IMG/VR virus record: IMGVR_UViG_3300032047_000108
Coordinates: 1-26,560 of that record
From: a virus
Direction: 5' to 3' (one strand)
DNA length: 26,560 nucleotides
Every line of letters starts with the position of its first letter. Positions within the stretch are counted from its first letter, which is position 1. The notes beneath the pieces are model-generated. The model had not been told where the DNA came from and did not search any database. It was given only the letters and a program-made list of their open reading frames with translations. Below are positions 22,999-26,560 of this stretch, piece by piece. Position numbers and translations under genes: made by a program.

Positions 22999-25377
22999 TT
23001 ACACCAATGGCGGTGTTGTGTTTTGTTCAAAATTAATAGGTAAAGAATCATTTTGTCTTTGACTTATTAATTCACTTTGTTGAGTAGCTTCCATTTTAGA
23101 TCTTCTATCTTTACGATCTTCTATTAAAGCTTCTTTTTGTCTCATACCATCAACCTCTAATCCTTTTAACTCCATATCGTATTGATGCTTTATTTGCATT
23201 TCTTGATATTTAAGATCAGCTTCTAACTGCATTCGTTGAATTTCCATCTGGTTTTTAGCTTGTTCATATTGAACATTAGCTGCTGAAATAGCTTCTTGTT
23301 TTTGAACTTCCGCTAAAGCAGTTTTTTCAACTGTTTCTGCTTTTGCAGCTTCTTGAGCCTGGATATTAGCTTGTTGATTTTGTTGTTCTTGAGTAATACG
23401 TTTTTTACGTTTTTGTTTTAAAACATCATTAGCTAGTTTAAGATTATTGATTTCTCTTATATCTATAGCATCTTCTAAATCAATTCCTCCTTGCTGTAAA
23501 GCCATTTGTATGTTTTGTTCTAACATAGCTTTTTCTTCATCTTCAGGTTCTAATTGTAAATAAATACCAAAATCATGTAAAGGTAATTTATCTATTTCTT
23601 TTAATGTTCCAACATTGTATACAGATATAGAACTTTTTAAAGAGTTTAATGTTAAAGGATACCTTAAAGAATCAGCTACTTTAAGAGAAATGTTTTCACA
23701 TGTTCTTAATGTTAACCACAAACTTGCTTGCATAACGTGTCTAGTAGCAGTGTTAGAAGCGTTTACGGCCATTTTCTGTAATCCAACTAATGTATCTTTT
23801 TCTGGCATACTACCATCTCTAGCTTCATTTAATCCGGTCACGTCTCTTATCATTTGTAGATAATACTGATACGTACTAATTAAACTCTGTACTTTTCCTT
23901 GACCACTAGAAGTTGCTAGCTCTTGTATAGGAACTTTACCAGGATTCATATCTCCTTCCTGCGTTAATGATCTACCTACAATACTACCAGTTTGAAAATA
24001 CATATTTAATGCTTCAGCTGGATTATAATTAGTACCATTTCCTAAATCAACCTCAGCTAATCCATCCATATCTAAAAATACACCATCTGGAACTAATCTA
24101 GATATAACTTGTTGTAATTTTAAATGCGTAAGTTGAATCATATCAGCAAACCCAGTTATTCTACTAACAATAGAATCAATACGTCCTTTATAAAGTCTTG
24201 GAGCACATACAGTATAACTCATTTCTACTTTTGTAGTATCAGCCATAGGTCTCGTCATATTTTCTGCAAGTTCCCATTGTATCATTTCACCGTTACCTAT
24301 AACTTTAACACCTTTATATAATACTTCTATTTTTCTTTCTACTCTTTCAAAATTATCATTAACCGGAGGATTAAAAGTATCTGGTTTTTCTAAAGCTTTT
24401 TCTAAACCATATTCTGTTTGTTTTATTTTAAATACTTGAGTGTTATAAGTTTTGTATTCAAAAAATAAAACTTGCACAGTGTTTTGGTCATAAGTTTGCC
24501 AACCATATAAATTTTGACTTGTATAAGCTTTTGTTTGTTGTATTTTTGTTAGTTGTTCTTCAGTTAAATAAGGAAATTGCTTTGCTATTTCAGGTATAGT
24601 TAAGGGTTTAACTTCTCCCACATAATATATATCTTCAAAGTTTGGATCTTCTGTGTAAGAATATATTAAATTAGCAGGGTCAACATAATCTATAGTTATA
24701 CCATTAGCTTTATTCCAACTAGTTTTAGCACAACCAATACCTAGTGTAACTAAATCATAATTGAATCTTTTCTTTACATTATCAAATTTGTTTTTCTTTA
24801 ACGTATTATTTATAACTTCTTCTTCAGCTATTTCTATAGATTCTTTATAAGACAACTGCATGTGAAGATCTAATTCTTTTTCATCTTCTGGTAAACCATC
24901 TACATTTGGATTTTGATACAAATCAATACCTAATGTATTTTTTAATTCTTCTAAATAAGGCTTAGCCAACATATCTTGATATATAGCAGTAGCGTAATCT
25001 GTTCTTTTCTTTAAAGAAACAGGGTCTTGAGCAAAAGCTTTTATATCATAACTTTTGTTATTCATTCCATTTGATACAATATCAACAAACTTTGAAATAA
25101 CGGGAACTGGTTTCCAATCTAAATTCATATAAGACATATCACCATTAATAGCTAATTCATCTTTATATTTCTGAACTGGTTGTTCTCCTCTTGCATATAA
25201 CCTTAAAGTGTGGAATCTATTATATGAAGTAGCAAATCTAGTACCATTACCACCTTGTCTCCACCATTCACTTTCTATAGCTTGAGCTACTCTTCTTCCA
25301 TAGTCTACGGAAGCTTTCTCAGCATCTGGTACAGTCTGGCTTGGAAAAGCGCTATTTGGATTTGCGTATGTATTCAT
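22999..25377 (-). CDS. portal protein
   Basis: The 792-residue product lies directly after the large terminase and before the scaffold-like protein, the standard portal position, and its length suits P22-like or crAss-like portals. The N-terminus has conserved-looking helical segments (MSYMNLDWKPVPVISKFVDI at about 81-100). A central wing/stem region includes RLYKGRIDSIVSRITGFADM and the helix around LKLQQVISRLVPDGVF (about 390-440). The clip/crown side has YQYYLQMIRDVTGLNEARDG and LVGLQKMAVNASNTATRHVM (about 505-565), matching what I know of crAss-like portals. Residues about 652-770 form a long Gln/Lys/Glu/Ala-rich coiled coil, an extended barrel or crown. The ATG abuts the terminase stop (TAAATG). 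Confidence 0.88.
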   Translation of the reverse strand: MNTYANPNSAFPSQTVPDAEKASVDYGRRVAQAIESEWWRQGGNGTRFATSYNRFHTLRLYARGEQPVQKYKDELAINGDMSYMNLDWKPVPVISKFVDIVSNGMNNKSYDIKAFAQDPVSLKKRTDYATAIYQDMLAKPYLEELKNTLGIDLYQNPNVDGLPEDEKELDLHMQLSYKESIEIAEEEVINNTLKKNKFDNVKKRFNYDLVTLGIGCAKTSWNKANGITIDYVDPANLIYSYTEDPNFEDIYYVGEVKPLTIPEIAKQFPYLTEEQLTKIQQTKAYTSQNLYGWQTYDQNTVQVLFFEYKTYNTQVFKIKQTEYGLEKALEKPDTFNPPVNDNFERVERKIEVLYKGVKVIGNGEMIQWELAENMTRPMADTTKVEMSYTVCAPRLYKGRIDSIVSRITGFADMIQLTHLKLQQVISRLVPDGVFLDMDGLAEVDLGNGTNYNPAEALNMYFQTGSIVGRSLTQEGDMNPGKVPIQELATSSGQGKVQSLISTYQYYLQMIRDVTGLNEARDGSMPEKDTLVGLQKMAVNASNTATRHVMQASLWLTLRTCENISLKVADSLRYPLTLNSLKSSISVYNVGTLKEIDKLPLHDFGIYLQLEPEDEEKAMLEQNIQMALQQGGIDLEDAIDIREINNLKLANDVLKQKRKKRITQEQQNQQANIQAQEAAKAETVEKTALAEVQKQEAISAANVQYEQAKNQMEIQRMQLEADLKYQEMQIKHQYDMELKGLEVDGMRQKEALIEDRKDRRSKMEATQQSELISQRQNDSLPINFEQNTTPPLV

Positions 25378-26560
25378 TTATTTAATTATTTTTGACAACG
25401 TTCCTTTGTTATCATATTTTTTTATACCTAAATCAATTGGTTCTCTTTTTCTTCTGCTAACCGGTGCGTATCTATTTTTATTACACGCCATTATAGCAAG
25501 ACCTGAACTAATAGAAGCATCATGAGAGGTTCTATTATTTATATCAAAAGAAGCCCAATCTTCTAATGTTCTTTGAAAATATAAATCTCCATAACTATCT
25601 CCATTAAAACCTATAGAGTTTTCTATATAAGACTCAATTGCTGCGGCATGAGCCTGTTTTATATCTTCACTTGAATTAGGTATACCACCTATTTCTTTTT
25701 CTGTTACTGACAACTTGTTCCAAACCTTATCTGGTCTGTTCATTGCAAAACCTCTATATCCTCTACGTTTAAAATGATATAACAATCTAGGTTTATTATT
25801 TTCTACAAGTATAGGCATTCCATAAAATATGCAAGCCATTAATACATCTTCAAAAAATATCTCAGCAGTTTGAGGTCTAGCTATATATTCTAAAAAGAAG
25901 TGATCAGCAGGAGCGTTTTCCATGCTAAATTTTGTTAATCCGTGTAAAGATCCATTAGATCCTCTTTTATCTACAGTACCTGATATATCATAAGGGTCAC
26001 ATCCAAATGCTCCCATGTGTTCATTACCAGCGTATTTAATACCATTTTTCTCAATATATCTATTTTGTAGATTAGCATCAGGTATCCAAGTTATAAAAAA
26101 TCTACCTTGATTGCTTGGAGAAAAAATAATTCTTGTATCTTTTATACCATTTTGCCATAAAAAGTTACCCCGTGTTACAGCAGATTTATTATTAGAATCT
26201 TCATTAAAATCTATTTGTTGATATATCTTTGTTAGATTAAATAAAGATGATTTAGACTCATCCCTAAACGCGTGTTTAGTTGTTCTAGGAAATTGTCTAT
26301 AAAATTCGTTTAAAGCGTCTTGATCATTTTTTAATCCTTCAACTTCGTTTTCCCAATACTCGATGACACCAAGATCGATAAATTCTCCTTGTGGTCCTGA
26401 GACTTCAGTAGTTGGGGTATCGAAGACAGGTAGGCCATAAGAATCAATGTATCCTTCGTAGTTCCATTCCATAGGTATGAACAAAGAATATAATCCCGAG
26501 CTAGTCTGTCCATTGCGGTTTCTTTTTGTAACATCTGAGCTATCATATAATTTTTTAAAG
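25378..26560 (-). CDS. terL: terminase large subunit, C-terminal part (runs off right edge)
   Basis: The frame stays open from the stop at 25378 to the right edge (first complete codon at 26559), so the N-terminal ATPase with its Walker motifs lies outside. A TTG at 26484 could be taken as a start, but the frame continues upstream as NGQTSSGLYSLFIPMEWN, which reads as ordinary terminase sequence, so the gene is truncated by the window and not short. The visible part has RQFPRTTKHAFRDE (end of the ATPase/linker region) and an RNase-H-like nuclease domain with candidate metal-binding residues in FGCDPYD, in MPILVENN, and in TSHDASISSGLA (Asp188, Glu253 and Asp347 counted from 26559). It cuts and packages concatemeric DNA at the portal encoded immediately downstream. 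Confidence 0.88.
   Translation of the reverse strand, partial: FKKLYDSSDVTKRNRNGQTSSGLYSLFIPMEWNYEGYIDSYGLPVFDTPTTEVSGPQGEFIDLGVIEYWENEVEGLKNDQDALNEFYRQFPRTTKHAFRDESKSSLFNLTKIYQQIDFNEDSNNKSAVTRGNFLWQNGIKDTRIIFSPSNQGRFFITWIPDANLQNRYIEKNGIKYAGNEHMGAFGCDPYDISGTVDKRGSNGSLHGLTKFSMENAPADHFFLEYIARPQTAEIFFEDVLMACIFYGMPILVENNKPRLLYHFKRRGYRGFAMNRPDKVWNKLSVTEKEIGGIPNSSEDIKQAHAAAIESYIENSIGFNGDSYGDLYFQRTLEDWASFDINNRTSHDASISSGLAIMACNKNRYAPVSRRKREPIDLGIKKYDNKGTLSKIIK

Noticed and set aside
25378-26484. Terminase as a complete gene starting at TTG 26484
   Set aside because: The frame continues without a stop to the window edge with family-like sequence, and an intact large terminase needs an upstream ATPase domain.
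26331-26546. Minus-strand 71-codon open frame at the right edge
   Set aside because: It overlaps the terminase in another frame; the terminase frame is open to the edge and reads as terminase sequence (TSSGLYSLFIPMEWN), so this is a shadow.

Overview
The window is the structural half of a tailed-phage genome (or prophage-like contig), most likely a short-tailed podovirus infecting a Bacteroidota host, probably a marine flavobacterium. Three things point that way. The DNA is strongly AT-rich. None of the start codons has a properly spaced Shine-Dalgarno sequence; starts instead sit behind A/T-rich leaders, which is typical of Bacteroidota. The exported proteins have Bacteroidota-style signal peptides ending in motifs such as NAQ, SGQ or FSQ. 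Family assignments come from recognising sequence patterns without any database search; the contig's identity is inference.

Every gene I can support lies on the minus strand, so the window reads from right to left. The packaging and head module comes first: large terminase (its 5' part runs off the right edge), portal, an acidic scaffold-like protein, major capsid protein and a 257-residue head-associated protein. The neck and tail module follows: a tail-tubular/ring adaptor, a second ring or tail-tube protein, a 1377-residue tail-stabilisation/muzzle-type protein with Ig-like C-terminal repeats, and a 471-residue protein that looks like the other part of the same muzzle family. Next are the putative internal (ejected) proteins: an Ala/Gln-rich 245-residue protein, a 368-residue protein, and a 2541-residue multidomain protein containing an intact HAD phosphatase motif set. 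The order terminase-portal-capsid-ring proteins-muzzle-cargo resembles that of crAss-like podoviruses, but I see no RNA polymerase active-site motif in the giant protein.

The left end (1-2360) is a different kind of module: six tiny to medium genes, each touching or overlapping the next. They encode a 25-residue cationic peptide, a small exported protein with a polybasic tail, a tyrosine-rich outer-membrane beta-barrel-like protein, a lipoprotein, a one-membrane-span coiled-coil protein, and the start of a secreted thioredoxin-like protein. Five of the six are predicted to be exported or membrane-inserted, so this is an envelope-directed cassette, plausibly for lysis or for changing the host surface.

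Coding density is very high and no stretch above 300 bases lacks a gene. The only sizeable intergenic spaces flank the 257-residue gene, and each carries a GC-rich hairpin; one has a cUUCGg tetraloop on the transcribed strand. An identical 26-bp leader/start sequence precedes both the scaffold-like gene and the 257-residue gene. I saw no tRNA, CRISPR array, insertion sequence or integrase.
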